Notes: a model not told the origin generated them from the sequence alone. Shown: positions 49,128 through 57,959, counted from the stretch's first letter. The stretch: DNA of 64,000 nucleotides from Paenibacillus selenitireducens (GCF_002021565.1 NZ_MSZX01000014.1:62027-126026), one strand, 5' to 3'. Numbers and translations are program-made.

Positions 49128-49774
49128 GGTGTTGCATGACCCCCATTCCATTCCTTATGAAACTGTCTGATGTACTCTTCCATAAATTGATGTCTGCTCT
49201 CAGCTAGCTCTCTAGCATACGGTGTATTCATTAAATCCTTCAGTTTAAATAGTTTGTCTTCAAAATGTTGAATCGCTGTTTTATCGAATGAATGGTGCCC
49301 ATCCTCGTTTTCCTTGATCTCCGGGTTATAAATGAGTTGCCCCTTCCAGCCTGAATATGCAAAAGTCCTCGCAATCCCGATTGCGCCAAGCGCATCCAAC
49401 CGATCCGCATCTTGAACGACCTGACCTTCCAATGTTGCTAGAGGTGCGTTCTTCCCCCCGTTATAGGACATGTTGGAGATAATATACATCACTTGATCGA
49501 TTACGCTTGGATCGTCTTCCGTTATCATTAACCAATCATGTACCTTATCGAGTCCTTTTTGTTTGGATTCGTTTAACTTTTCATCCGCTACATCATGAAG
49601 GAGTGCTGCTAACTCACAAACATAATTATCCGCGCGTTCTCTTCTTGCAATCTCGAGCGCTAGCTGTCGAACACGATGAATATGCCACCAGTCATGACCG
49701 CTGGGATCCTTCTCTAAATATTGCTTAGCAAATTGCTCTGCCAACTGAATTACTTCATCTTTCGTTTTTCGCAT
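49124..49774 (-). CDS. HD-domain phosphohydrolase (YpgQ/YedJ-like)
   Basis: A 216-residue HD-superfamily enzyme. The metal ligands are the His of GHDWWHIHRVRQLAL (residues about 26-40), the HD pair of LAALLHDVADEK and the Asp of VVQDADRLDALGAIGIARTF, the full HD signature. The last motif is characteristic of YedJ/YpgQ-type proteins; YpgQ hydrolyses dNTPs to pyrophosphate. AGAGG lies before the ATG at 49774. It overlaps a small membrane gene. Nucleotide-pool control is a reasonable inference. Confidence 0.85.
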   Translation of the reverse strand: MRKTKDEVIQLAEQFAKQYLEKDPSGHDWWHIHRVRQLALEIARRERADNYVCELAALLHDVADEKLNESKQKGLDKVHDWLMITEDDPSVIDQVMYIISNMSYNGGKNAPLATLEGQVVQDADRLDALGAIGIARTFAYSGWKGQLIYNPEIKENEDGHHSFDKTAIQHFEDKLFKLKDLMNTPYARELAESRHQFMEEYIRQFHKEWNGGHATP

Positions 49775-49806
49775 ATTCAACCTCTTCGTTGTTATTCATT
49801 TTCAGT

Positions 49807-50526
49807 TCACGTCTGTCCATCGATCTCAATGACTTGCTCAGGATTCTCATATCGTCTCAGAATTAAATAAGCGACTAGAAATAGAACCGTCGTAAATTCT
49901 AGCATAATATCAGTGATCACATCCGTAACAGTCCCAATGACCCATGAATCGATCACATATCCCAAAAAATAGGAAATCCCCCATTGGATCAAACCAATAC
50001 TAACCAGGATCATAAAAAACTCCCATGTCCTTCCCTTAACCATCTGATTACTTCGTGAAATCGGATTATTGCCATATGTTCCTTCCAAAATAATAATGTA
50101 ATTCACGAAAAGGAATCGGGTTGTATAGACCAATCCTGGCACAATAAAACAAATCATACCGATGATTACTAGAAACTTAACAATAATTCCGAATCCGATG
50201 ACTTTCGGCCAGAACTTAACACCTTGTTGGAACGACTCTTTTACGCTGATTGTTCTCTCTTTCATCATTTGAGGGAACATAAAGCAGATGATGACCGAGG
50301 GGACGATGGATAACAATAAGTTCAAAATGAAAGTAATCATGACAGTTCTGCTTGTTATCGTCCCTATATCTATATCGATTAACAAGAAATTTTTTATCGC
50401 TTCAACCGGTAGAGCGACGATCATTACGATGCAAATGATCTTCATGATATTCTTGATGTATAAGCCCCAGGCTTTTCGAAGTAAATTCATTCCCTGCAAT
50501 TCATTCTCAAGCTCAAAATTATTCAT
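49807..50526 (-). CDS. Polytopic membrane protein, unknown
   Basis: A 239-residue protein with about six hydrophobic helices. Landmarks are NLLRKAWGLYIKNIMKI before helix 1, KESFQQGVKFWPKVI between helices 2 and 3, and NNPISRSNQMVKGRTWEFF before helix 5. The layout is like the membrane-anchoring domains of glycerophosphodiester-phosphodiesterase-type proteins and YciC-like proteins, but I cannot assign it. AAGGGAGTC precedes the ATG. It lies 24 bases after a Nudix gene. Confidence 0.7.
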   Translation of the reverse strand: MNNFELENELQGMNLLRKAWGLYIKNIMKIICIVMIVALPVEAIKNFLLIDIDIGTITSRTVMITFILNLLLSIVPSVIICFMFPQMMKERTISVKESFQQGVKFWPKVIGFGIIVKFLVIIGMICFIVPGLVYTTRFLFVNYIIILEGTYGNNPISRSNQMVKGRTWEFFMILVSIGLIQWGISYFLGYVIDSWVIGTVTDVITDIMLEFTTVLFLVAYLILRRYENPEQVIEIDGQT

Positions 50527-50550
50527 GAATGACTCCCTTTTCCTCAAGAC

Positions 50551-51051
50551 TTAAAATACATGTGGATCGGTTAACACCGCCCACTGTATCGCAGGCCTTT
50601 CATCTGAATCCAAGGTTATCGTTCCTACCAACATTCCCGTGTTATTAGGGGTCTCCAGAAAGTGATATAACATAAATCTAATAATGCTAGACATGTGTAA
50701 CCCCAGTAACGCTTGTGAAGGAATCCAATGAAGTTCACCTTCCTCGGAGTTTATGAACTGCGTCTGATCGGTATTCCCAAAATAAACATATTGCTGTCTG
50801 ATCTCATCGTTCTTGATTCTCAAGAGAATATAGCGAAGTTTTAGGTCATGGATTTCAGATTCTTCAATGCCTGATTCTTCATAAATCTCTCGTAGGCATG
50901 CCCGCATGGGATCATTCAATTCATGAGGTTCAAGATGGCCTCCAAGTCCGCTCCAGAATTCTACGTCAGAGAACTTATTCGGAGATTTCTTTATCATAAG
51001 CACGTTATCTTGATGAAAAATAAAAGCCGTAGCCATCTGCCGTAGTTCCAT
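50551..51051 (-). CDS. Nudix hydrolase
   Basis: A 166-residue Nudix protein. The box is GLGGHLEPHE, seven residues, then LREIYEESGIEESE, all Glu residues present. A typical MutT-like start MELRQMATAFIFHQDN is preceded by AAAGGTGAT, which favours 51051 over the longer frame starting with TTG at 51111. The C-terminal third (TITLDSDERPAIQWAVL) extends past the usual fold. It lies between pyrE and a membrane-protein gene. Substrate unknown. Confidence 0.85.
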   Translation of the reverse strand: MELRQMATAFIFHQDNVLMIKKSPNKFSDVEFWSGLGGHLEPHELNDPMRACLREIYEESGIEESEIHDLKLRYILLRIKNDEIRQQYVYFGNTDQTQFINSEEGELHWIPSQALLGLHMSSIIRFMLYHFLETPNNTGMLVGTITLDSDERPAIQWAVLTDPHVF

Positions 51052-51133
51052 CCGAATCACCTTTTCATTTCCAAGAGTCTTTCTTGCAACATCAATAAAC
51101 GCCTGGCGCAATTGATCAGCTCACAAGACCATC

Positions 51134-51661
51134 CTACTTACTGGCAGCAATTAATTCTTCCATTTTAAACAGCGAGTGTACATGGAGCCCGATTTCCTCA
51201 AGCTTCCGTCGTCCCTCCGGGTTTCGCTCAATGACACATATCACATCTTGAACGATAGCTCCCGCTTCTCTTAAATCCGCCGTACTGAGAATAACTTGCC
51301 CGCCAGTCGTGATCACGTCTTCGATGATACAAATTCTTTTCCCTTGAATCGCAGCACCCTCTGCTAATTTTGAGGTTCCATAAGTTTTGGCTTTCTTTCT
51401 GACGAAAGCAGCGGGCACGCCCGATTTGAGCGACATCGCAGTTGCAATCGGGATTCCCCCCATTTCAAGACCCGCCAATACTTCAATCCCTTGAGGAATC
51501 ATTCGAACCAACTCTTCAGATACCTTATTCAATACACCTGGCTCTGCCTCAAAAAGATATTTATCGAAGTATTCATTCGATATCTGCCCTGATCGTAGTG
51601 TGAAGGAACCCGTAAGGTGTGCAACTTCGTAAATCTCTCTTGCAAGGTTTTGGGAATTCAT
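51134..51661 (-). CDS. pyrE: Orotate phosphoribosyltransferase-like protein
   Basis: A 175-residue type I PRTase of the PyrE group. The PRPP loop ICIIEDVITTGGQVILSTAD (about residues 108-127) is intact with both acidic residues, FVRKKAKTYGTSKLAEG is the flexible catalytic loop with Lys residues, and LEMGGIPIATAMSL the PPi loop. It would make OMP from orotate and PRPP. It stands alone, not in a pyrimidine operon, and is short relative to about 210 residues, so it may be a second copy with another substrate. AGGAGG precedes ATG. Confidence 0.87.
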   Translation of the reverse strand: MNSQNLAREIYEVAHLTGSFTLRSGQISNEYFDKYLFEAEPGVLNKVSEELVRMIPQGIEVLAGLEMGGIPIATAMSLKSGVPAAFVRKKAKTYGTSKLAEGAAIQGKRICIIEDVITTGGQVILSTADLREAGAIVQDVICVIERNPEGRRKLEEIGLHVHSLFKMEELIAASK

Positions 51662-51686
51662 GTGATCCTCCTGGGATTTTCCATAT

Positions 51687-51692
51687 ATTATA
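51687..51692 (-). promoter_or_regulatory. Probable -10 of the pyrE-like gene
   Basis: A perfect TATAAT on the minus strand, 26 bases upstream of the ATG. No convincing -35 was found at 16-18 bases. It would give a very short leader with no room for an attenuator. Confidence 0.4.
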
Positions 51693-51756
51693 ATATGCTT
51701 TCCCGAAAATATCTAACATCATTAGACAAAATAACTAAGATTTCTCATATATGACT

Positions 51757-51789
51757 TGAAAAATAAGACAGCCCTCCACTGGAGAACTG
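51757..51789 (-). terminator. Intrinsic terminator downstream of the DJ-1 pseudogene
   Basis: CTCC/GGAG and CAG/CTG stems around a 3-base loop, followed on the minus strand by TTATTTTTC. It lies immediately after the broken DJ-1/PfpI gene, showing the original gene end. Confidence 0.65.
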
Positions 51790-51799
51790 CCTCTCAAGC

Positions 51800-52245
51800 T
51801 TAAAAAACACGAATATCCTGTACCTGATATGGATAATCCATCTGTTTTTGAATATTTCCGACATCTTCAGCACTCAAAAAGAGCCCGATGAGATAAAGCT
51901 CTAAATCTATCGAAGTAGCGACTCCCCCGCCCGTAATGATTTTTCCATCATGTACAATCCTAGCTTGAACAACTTCTGTACAATAGGGCTCAAATAATTC
52001 CACCTTAACTCCCTCGTGCCGAAACCGCCAGGAACAAAGACAATATCATAAGTCGATAAATCGGGGTTGATCTTGTTCGCTTTCACCGTCATACCGAGTT
52101 CATCCGTGATCTCTTCTTGCAGCGCACAAATCTCCCAGGTTGAATCTTTCGTCGACTCAAAATACTGCAATCGTGTAATGACATCATAAAACCCCACAAA
52201 ATCAAGAAATGTGATGCCATTGAATAAAATAAATGCTATTTTCAT
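51800..52245 (-). pseudogene. DJ-1/PfpI family gene with internal deletion and frameshift
   Basis: The N-terminal part (52245 to about 52000) reads MKIAFILFNGITFLDFVGFY ... IVFVPGGFGTRELR, the first half of a DJ-1/PfpI protein. The C-terminal part, in another frame (51800 to about 52005), reads ELFEPYCTEVVQARIVHDGK ... IITGGGVATSIDLELYLIGL. The middle of the domain, with the nucleophile Cys elbow and its helix (about 50 residues), is missing at the joint near 52000. No intact product is possible. Ribosome binding site and terminator remain. Confidence 0.85.
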
Positions 52246-52320
52246 TCCAGCATGCTCCTTATACAGGCGTTATCTTGTTACGATTTAGTCGTCCCTGGTG
52301 TATTCTCTCGCTTGAAAGTT

Positions 52321-53700
52321 CTACGAATTGCCAATCACCGTTCCAAATGTAATTTTCATATTCGGGGCACTCACCAAATAGGAATCGATCGATAATATTT
52401 GAGATAGATTCAGTTCAATTTCATATTGTCGCTCTGCATCACTCCGAGTCAGCCCGCGTTGGATTAGATTCGCAATAACTTCTTCCCTATTGCCGGGAGG
52501 AGAACCTAAGCCGTCTTCAAGAATAGATTGAAATAATTGTTCTTTCTCCGCTTCATTCATATGCACATCCAGAAAGTTCACTTTATCACTGACTCTGCAT
52601 TGAATATGACGAACACCCAGTTGACTCAGATAAATAGGAAGCTTAAGTCCGATATTCCCATCTTTCCCAAGTCGTTTCTGGTCATTTTCAAAGAGCTTCT
52701 GAAGTATTCCCAAATTAGCGACATTGGACGAATCTTCTCCATGCAGAACGATATTGGACATCGCCGAAATCCAGTGTGGTTCCATGCAGATAATCATCCC
52801 ACCATCCACGACCGAACGAATCATTTTGCCAAGGATTGCTTGCGGGTCTGTCATATGCAACAAAAAAGCATGGCATATCGCAATATCGTATTGCGGTTCT
52901 GCTTGCAATTCTTCGATGTTACGTACGATGAATGTTGTTTTATAGGGAAGGTTTTTATAGATTTCCTTCGCTTTATCGATTAACTTCTCCCCTTGATCCA
53001 TTCCCGTATAGGATGAGCCAGGCGGAAGTAAAGGCAGCAGTTTCAACCCTAAATAACCGTATCCGCACCCATAGTCTACGATATGAACTGGCGATTGAAT
53101 TTTCCAAACCTGCTTAACCAAGAACTCAAGATAATCATCATTGTAATAGAGATTTCTCGTATTCTTTAAATACTCGATTTTCGTATCCCAATAATATTCT
53201 TCCATGTTGATGATCCTTTCTTCATTCTTGCAGGTGCAAGTTTCGTTGTAATGATGCAGATGTAAAATATGGCTTATTCGATCAGCTTGATCAGCCCTCA
53301 CGAAACCTATAGAACGATAGAAAACATCCGCATCATAGCTATCCGTATGTAATACGAGCATTCGATAATGAGCCTGCGCTCTTCGAATAATTTCATGGAC
53401 TAACTCTCTGCCAACTCCCATTCGTCGGTAGGCTTCTAACACGTACATTCTCCGTAACCGACCTACACCTGGTTCAAAATGATAAGGATCTTGGTTTAAG
53501 CCACAAATCCCAATGAGTTCCTTGCCTTTAAATGCTCCAAGAAGCACTTCTCCAGTGTGATCAAATCGATTATGACCTTCTATAAAGTCATTCATTAATC
53601 TTTGCATATGTCGATACCCTGCACGATTGCTCTCTTCAAGTATTTCATTTAATACAGTACGGTCTAATTGGACTATTTCTTGAATCTCGAAATCACTCAT
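52321..53700 (-). CDS. GNAT acetyltransferase-methyltransferase fusion
   Basis: A 459-residue two-domain protein. Residues 1-155 are a GNAT (LRRMYVLEAYRRMGVGRELV with loop RRMGVG; FYRSIGFV). Residues about 165-459 are a class I methyltransferase (HIVDYGCGYGYLGLKLLPLL as motif I, SYTGMDQGEKLIDKA, YDIAICHAFLLHMTDPQAIL). The linker NETCTCKNEERI has two close Cys. AAAGGA followed by an ATG (MEEYYWDTK) lies exactly at the junction in the same frame, so the second domain could also be made separately. Substrates unknown. Confidence 0.87.
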   Translation of the reverse strand: MSDFEIQEIVQLDRTVLNEILEESNRAGYRHMQRLMNDFIEGHNRFDHTGEVLLGAFKGKELIGICGLNQDPYHFEPGVGRLRRMYVLEAYRRMGVGRELVHEIIRRAQAHYRMLVLHTDSYDADVFYRSIGFVRADQADRISHILHLHHYNETCTCKNEERIINMEEYYWDTKIEYLKNTRNLYYNDDYLEFLVKQVWKIQSPVHIVDYGCGYGYLGLKLLPLLPPGSSYTGMDQGEKLIDKAKEIYKNLPYKTTFIVRNIEELQAEPQYDIAICHAFLLHMTDPQAILGKMIRSVVDGGMIICMEPHWISAMSNIVLHGEDSSNVANLGILQKLFENDQKRLGKDGNIGLKLPIYLSQLGVRHIQCRVSDKVNFLDVHMNEAEKEQLFQSILEDGLGSPPGNREEVIANLIQRGLTRSDAERQYEIELNLSQILSIDSYLVSAPNMKITFGTVIGNS

Positions 53701-53738
53701 CTGCGTTCATATCTCCCCGCAAAAATGTTGGTCAAAGC

Positions 53739-54602
53739 CTAAGCCAGATGTCTTCTTAAGAAGTCAACAACATTATGAAATGCCCGCTGTACAGATGGCT
53801 CATGGAAATGCTGATCAAACCCATGATCCCCACCCTCGATCGTGATCAGTCTCGTATCGACACCATACTCCTGAAGTTTCTCGTTCATGATTACAGATTG
53901 TTCGTAGGGTACATCGGTATCTTGATTCCCGTGCAACAATAAGGTAGGCGGAAACTCCGAAGTCAAATTTTGAATCGGATTCATCCTCGTTAATTTCGCC
54001 TTGTCGCGAATACGATCGTACCCTGTTACCTCGGAAACCCAATTCCCTTGCTGCCGGCAAAATAGGTAATAATTAAAACGATCCCACGACCCATCCGTTA
54101 TCTCTCGGTCTCCTAGCAACTCGTAAGCATTACTTCTATGAACCATGGGTCTGCTGCAATAATGCTCACTTGGATTCGCTAACCAATCACCGAGAATATC
54201 ACCATAGCCATAAAAAGAGACGATCGCTTTCGCTTTGAATCCCATCGTTCCAGCTAATAAGCTCAGATAGCCTCCTGCGGAACTCCCCATCAAGATAATC
54301 TGACTCGCATCAAAATCATACCATTGTATCGCCGTATTTTTTACCCAGGTCAAGGCATCACGAATATCTTCGATAATCCATTCCATCTTCGTCTCAGGAG
54401 CTAATCGGTAATCTATACTAATCACACTGAAACCCGCATTTGTGAAAAACTCGATTTGTTCCTGCGGCAACCAAGATTTACTTCCGAATATTAAAGCTCC
54501 CCCATGGAAATATACGATTACCGGCGTACTTCTGCCCTGATCAAACACATCGGCATACAGGCTGCAATTCTCCAGCTCTTTATATATTCTGGTTTGTTTC
54601 AT
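53739..54602 (-). CDS. Alpha/beta hydrolase (esterase, HSL-like)
   Basis: A 287-residue hydrolase. The oxyanion HGG motif is VYFHGGALIFGSKSW, the nucleophile elbow is LMGSSAGGYLSLLAG (Ser about residue 108), the acid Asp is in LLHGNQDTDVPYEQSV and the His in EGGDHGFDQHF near the end. This is the HSL/acetyl-esterase arrangement. ATG at 54602 is chosen, as the ATG at 54611 directly abuts AGGAGGA. The fusion gene lies 38 bases downstream. Likely a cytoplasmic carboxylesterase. Confidence 0.88.
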   Translation of the reverse strand: MKQTRIYKELENCSLYADVFDQGRSTPVIVYFHGGALIFGSKSWLPQEQIEFFTNAGFSVISIDYRLAPETKMEWIIEDIRDALTWVKNTAIQWYDFDASQIILMGSSAGGYLSLLAGTMGFKAKAIVSFYGYGDILGDWLANPSEHYCSRPMVHRSNAYELLGDREITDGSWDRFNYYLFCRQQGNWVSEVTGYDRIRDKAKLTRMNPIQNLTSEFPPTLLLHGNQDTDVPYEQSVIMNEKLQEYGVDTRLITIEGGDHGFDQHFHEPSVQRAFHNVVDFLRRHLA

Positions 54603-54636
54603 CCGAGCCATTCCTCCTGACTTTTGATCCCCCTAG

Positions 54637-55203
54637 TCACTTTCCTAATTCTTGATTGAATGCTTCGCCAATGGGCGTTAAGATTCCATCCATGCTTACG
54701 GAATTCTTCTCCTTACGATACGCTACTAGTTTCTCGTCGCCTTTATTTATGGCCCAATTCATCAATACTTCTCGATCCCCTTCATAGCTATACAACGGAA
54801 CACTAAATCCACAGGATGTTTTGACACTATGAATTTCTGAGACGATGATCTGTCTGTAACCTGGGTAAAGATTAAAATGAACTGCCAATTCACTCCATTC
54901 CTCGGAACCTGGAAGCACAACCCTTCCATCTCCATAGAGACGCAGAATAAGCGGCTTACCTTGTAACGCCATGAACATATATGTCATCCGATTGGTTTCC
55001 ATCAAATGAGCACTTGTTTCGTTGCCACTTCCCGTCAAATCCAGATAGGCAACTTTGTTAGGTGATAGGATTCGAAATACATCGTGACCTTTGGGTGAAA
55101 TATTAACATGCCCCTTCGTCGCAGCAGACCCCACAAAAAACATATGCTGCGCATGGATAAATGACTCATGCTCAGGCAATAAGCTATCATAGCTGGTACC
55201 CAA
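54637..55203 (-). CDS. Pyridoxamine 5'-phosphate oxidase-like flavoprotein
   Basis: A 188-residue PNPOx-like split-barrel protein. FFVGSAATKGHVNISPKGHD (residues about 22-41) followed by YLDLTGSGNETSAHL and MTYMFMALQGKPLILRLYG are the FMN-binding strands of the general stress protein/PPOX subgroup. Such proteins reduce cofactors or pollutants using FMN or F420. A start at ATG 55203 is used. The gene is preceded by a 267-base region with the terminator of the previous Nudix gene. Confidence 0.85.
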   Translation of the reverse strand: MGTSYDSLLPEHESFIHAQHMFFVGSAATKGHVNISPKGHDVFRILSPNKVAYLDLTGSGNETSAHLMETNRMTYMFMALQGKPLILRLYGDGRVVLPGSEEWSELAVHFNLYPGYRQIIVSEIHSVKTSCGFSVPLYSYEGDREVLMNWAINKGDEKLVAYRKEKNSVSMDGILTPIGEAFNQELGK

Positions 55204-55281
55204 TGTTATCCCCTCCGTGAAATGTATTTGATATTATGTAACTGCAATATGAAGTAATAGGTATCTTTTATCCATAAAACA

Positions 55282-55331
55282 ATAAAAACACGAAAACCCG
55301 GCCCTTAGAAATCTCTAACTTAGACCGGGTC
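55282..55331 (-). terminator. Intrinsic terminator of the Nudix gene
   Basis: ACCCGG pairs with CCGGGT around a 23-base loop with an inner weak CTAAG/CTTAG-type stem; TTTTCGTGTTTTT follows on the minus strand. A TATAAT on the minus strand lies just upstream (about 55355), so it might instead act in a leader. Confidence 0.6.
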
Positions 55332-55470
55332 ATGGATCGCAAAATATCTTCCACAATTATACAATTAATACATAATAAACGTAAGCCCCTTGATGTAAAT
55401 TGGAGGAGGTTGAGGAACCTTGATGATCCGCCTTCCTTTTTAATGTTCAAAGATGACCATACCTTAGGTG

Positions 55471-55929
55471 TTATTTTGACTCCATCTCACTTTCCCAAAA
55501 AGGGCCGTCTTCTTGATCGATATATCTTCGGATCACATCACGCACAGCAGCAGGAAGTACATTATGCCGTTCCATTTCGTGTATTGGAATCCAATAAAAT
55601 TCCAGATGACTTTCGTTAGACACAGCCTCTGCAGGATAGTTCAACTCTGATAATTCAACACGAAACATATGGTTTATTTCCTGATGATATGTATCATCCG
55701 TTTCATAATCTGCCTCGACACACCCTATATATTTTTGAACAGTAGATTCTTGGCCGAACTCTTCTTTGATTTCTCTCGAAAGTGTAGCACGTATCCCCTC
55801 TTTGAACTCGACATGGCCTCCAGGTAGAAACGTATTATCCATCCCTTTGCAATGCGCAACTAAGATATGACCCTCTGATAAAATGACGCCTCTTGCGAGT
55901 ACATGATATTTTTGATTCAGCATTTTCAT
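55471..55929 (-). CDS. Nudix hydrolase
   Basis: A 152-residue Nudix protein. The box is FLPGGHVEFKEGIRATLSRE followed by IKEEFGQES, complete. The N-terminus KYHVLARGVILSEGHILVAH and the later EINHMFRVELSEL fit the standard fold. ATG at 55929 follows AAAGGGG at 12 bases; an in-frame ATG at 55968 lies inside the upstream DUF4184 gene. Genes on both sides share the strand. Substrate unknown. Confidence 0.84.
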   Translation of the reverse strand: MKMLNQKYHVLARGVILSEGHILVAHCKGMDNTFLPGGHVEFKEGIRATLSREIKEEFGQESTVQKYIGCVEADYETDDTYHQEINHMFRVELSELNYPAEAVSNESHLEFYWIPIHEMERHNVLPAAVRDVIRRYIDQEDGPFWESEMESK

Positions 55930-55960
55930 AACAACTCGATTCCCCTTTATTCGTAGTTCA

Positions 55961-56722
55961 TCATTCATGAAGTTCGTGCGTATTGATCGTTGCTTTGCGA
56001 AACAGAATGCTAGCGATGACGATACCCAATAGAAATCCTGATATTGGCGAAACCACAAGTATTCCAAGAACATTCGTACTTGATGTGAAAATCAGTTTTA
56101 GCGTCACTAGGCTAATCAATGTGATTAGAACGATGAGCCAGTACACGCATTTTCTTTTCCAATGAATCTTTGTAATCGCCAGTGCAGAATGAGGTATTCT
56201 CATGAATAGCATGACAATTAGGCACATCTGAACCAGCACTCCCATGATCGAGAGTGAATATTGAAGCAGCTTATACACCGGAAGCGTAAAATAGGAACGT
56301 TGTAAGAAAGTAGAATTTTCAACGAAATAACCTGTCTTATGTGTGAACGAATCAATAAATATATGACTATAGAAGCCGATAATTACAGAACTCAAAAATA
56401 TTACCCACTTCGTTACGTCTCGAACATCAAAGTAACGGATGAGCGCATATGACTTGGTATCCAAATGAAAGATAGAAGGCAAATGAAGTGCCACAGGCTT
56501 CATAATGATCTGGAGCAGAAGCATGATTAGTACACATAAAGGAAGTGCCTGTAACAGCAGCCCCTTGTGGGTATGACCGATGAGCTGATAGGGCTCTAAA
56601 GCTAGGAAATACTCAAAATCTGGGGACATACTTCCCAGAACAAGACCTGCAATACTAACATATCGCGGTTTGATCCATTGGATGGGTAATGCGTATAAGG
56701 GATGAGCAAATGTAAAAGGCAA
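55961..56722 (-). CDS. DUF4184 family membrane protein
   Basis: A 253-residue protein assigned to DUF4184 from its N-terminus PFTFAHPLYALPI and GLVLGSMSPDFEYFLALEPYQL followed by IGHTHKGLL. The family has conserved His and Asp residues and several membrane helices (here about five), reminiscent of YdjM-type metal-dependent membrane hydrolases. TTG at 56722 gives the canonical start MPFTFAHP and follows GAGAGG. Function unknown. The Nudix gene downstream begins 31 bases after it. Confidence 0.83.
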   Translation of the reverse strand: MPFTFAHPLYALPIQWIKPRYVSIAGLVLGSMSPDFEYFLALEPYQLIGHTHKGLLLQALPLCVLIMLLLQIIMKPVALHLPSIFHLDTKSYALIRYFDVRDVTKWVIFLSSVIIGFYSHIFIDSFTHKTGYFVENSTFLQRSYFTLPVYKLLQYSLSIMGVLVQMCLIVMLFMRIPHSALAITKIHWKRKCVYWLIVLITLISLVTLKLIFTSSTNVLGILVVSPISGFLLGIVIASILFRKATINTHELHE

Positions 56723-56758
56723 CACACCACGCCTCTCTGTGTGAATATTGGTTAAGAA

Positions 56759-57364
56759 TTACATCTTACCATCTTTCACGACATCCGAAAAACCGTCCAG
56801 AATAACCATCCCTCGATGTAAGGTAAATGATACCGTTCTCCCTTGTACAGTCATTGATTCTTCATTATCAAATGGTGTGAACGCTTCTTTGTTAAGTTTA
56901 AATAATCGATCTTTCATGTCATCCTTATTCGCATAGCCTATATTGCCAAATGTCATATTCATCATTAAGAAGTCATCATTCACAAATAAATTATCCTTAT
57001 GATGATCTAAGATCTCGAACAGATCGATCCCATGGACGCCACTCGTACTACCGATATCTCCGAGCTTCATCATATAGGTATTCCCCGAACCCTTTGAATC
57101 GTAGGATATTTGATAAGCTTCATTCGTTAACGACGAAAACATAGAATAATGCATATTAGAAAGGGTACTCCCGCTCCAATCGATCATCAGATCGCTAATC
57201 ATCATATGTTGTGGATCTTCATGAATTTTAGATACCAGACGTTCCAAGCTCTCACTCCAATGGATATCTTGAATGTGCGCTGTGTATATTTTTGTTTCTA
57301 CTGTCTTCCCACTACAAGCAGTAAGTAGAATCAATGAACAACATAAGAGGATTAGTTTATACAT
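56759..57364 (-). CDS. Lipoprotein, unknown
   Basis: A 201-residue predicted lipoprotein with signal peptide MYKLILLCCSLILLTACSG, lipobox LTAC (Cys 17). The mature part is rich in Met, Asp and His (SDLMIDWSGSTLSNMHYSM, FLMMNMTFGNIGYANKDDM, GRTVSFTLHRGMVILDG) and beta-like. I do not recognise a family. It is the first gene before the DUF4184 gene (36-base gap). A ribosome binding site AAAGGAGAAAT precedes the ATG. Confidence 0.7.
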   Translation of the reverse strand: MYKLILLCCSLILLTACSGKTVETKIYTAHIQDIHWSESLERLVSKIHEDPQHMMISDLMIDWSGSTLSNMHYSMFSSLTNEAYQISYDSKGSGNTYMMKLGDIGSTSGVHGIDLFEILDHHKDNLFVNDDFLMMNMTFGNIGYANKDDMKDRLFKLNKEAFTPFDNEESMTVQGRTVSFTLHRGMVILDGFSDVVKDGKM

Positions 57365-57422
57365 TATTTCTCCTTTCCTGAATCTTCAATGAGTTTATTG
57401 TTCAATATGAACTCCCTTGAAA

Positions 57423-57450
57423 CAACAACAAGACCCGGTAATACCGGATC
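57423..57450 (-). terminator. Intrinsic terminator of the HD-Nudix pair
   Basis: GACCCGGT and ACCGGATC form an 8-bp stem (one wobble) with a 3-base loop; TTGTTGTTGTT follows on the minus strand. It lies 27 bases after the Nudix stop. Confidence 0.55.
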
Positions 57451-57476
57451 CCCGTCTCAATAATCGTTTTCGTTCT

Positions 57477-57959
57477 CTACTTCACTTTTGAATAACTTTC
57501 GAGCATGTCATCACGAATCAGTTCTATATTTTTTCGGGTTCTGATATATTCTTTGATCTGATTTTTAATATTGGGGTATAAAATAACATCATCTAATTCC
57601 GATACAGAAATCCACCTAACTTCTGATTGATACGGATCGGGCTTATCGGGTAGTTTGGGCACTGCATTTTCTTTGAGCGTACAATCGAATATGATGTTTA
57701 GGATATGTGTGTCTGTGTCATAATCTCCAGATTGCTGATGGGGTGCGTATTCATATACCATTGCGATAGGACCGACTACAACGGCTGCTCCGGTTTCTTC
57801 CAGCATTTCTCTTACGACTCCATCTTCTAAAGTCTCTCCAGGTTCTGCACCACCGCCCGGTAAATTGTAGTGCACCCCTGCCTCATCTTTATATTCAATG
57901 CATAGCACTCGATTATCTTGAATAACTAATGCCGTAGGTCTTACACGAATATGGTACAT
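57477..57959 (-). CDS. Nudix hydrolase
   Basis: A 160-residue Nudix protein. The box is LPGGGAEPGETLEDGVVREM followed by LEETGAAV, complete. Its start MYHIRVRPTALVIQDNRVL is typical for the family and AAGGAG lies in the upstream HD gene. The first 19 bases overlap that gene, so the two are coupled. The C-terminal part is helical and charged (NIKNQIKEYIRTRKNIELIR). Substrate unknown; nucleotide metabolism is plausible given the HD partner. Confidence 0.88.
   Translation of the reverse strand: MYHIRVRPTALVIQDNRVLCIEYKDEAGVHYNLPGGGAEPGETLEDGVVREMLEETGAAVVVGPIAMVYEYAPHQQSGDYDTDTHILNIIFDCTLKENAVPKLPDKPDPYQSEVRWISVSELDDVILYPNIKNQIKEYIRTRKNIELIRDDMLESYSKVK

Noticed and set aside
52537-52983. 148-residue plus-strand open frame
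   Set aside because: Antisense shadow of the methyltransferase half of the fusion gene; composition is unlike a real protein.
55290-55365. TATAAT followed by a hairpin and T-run, resembling a riboswitch or attenuator before the PNPOx-like gene
   Set aside because: The -35 is poor, the hairpin is well placed as the terminator of the upstream Nudix gene, and no anti-terminator pairing was found.
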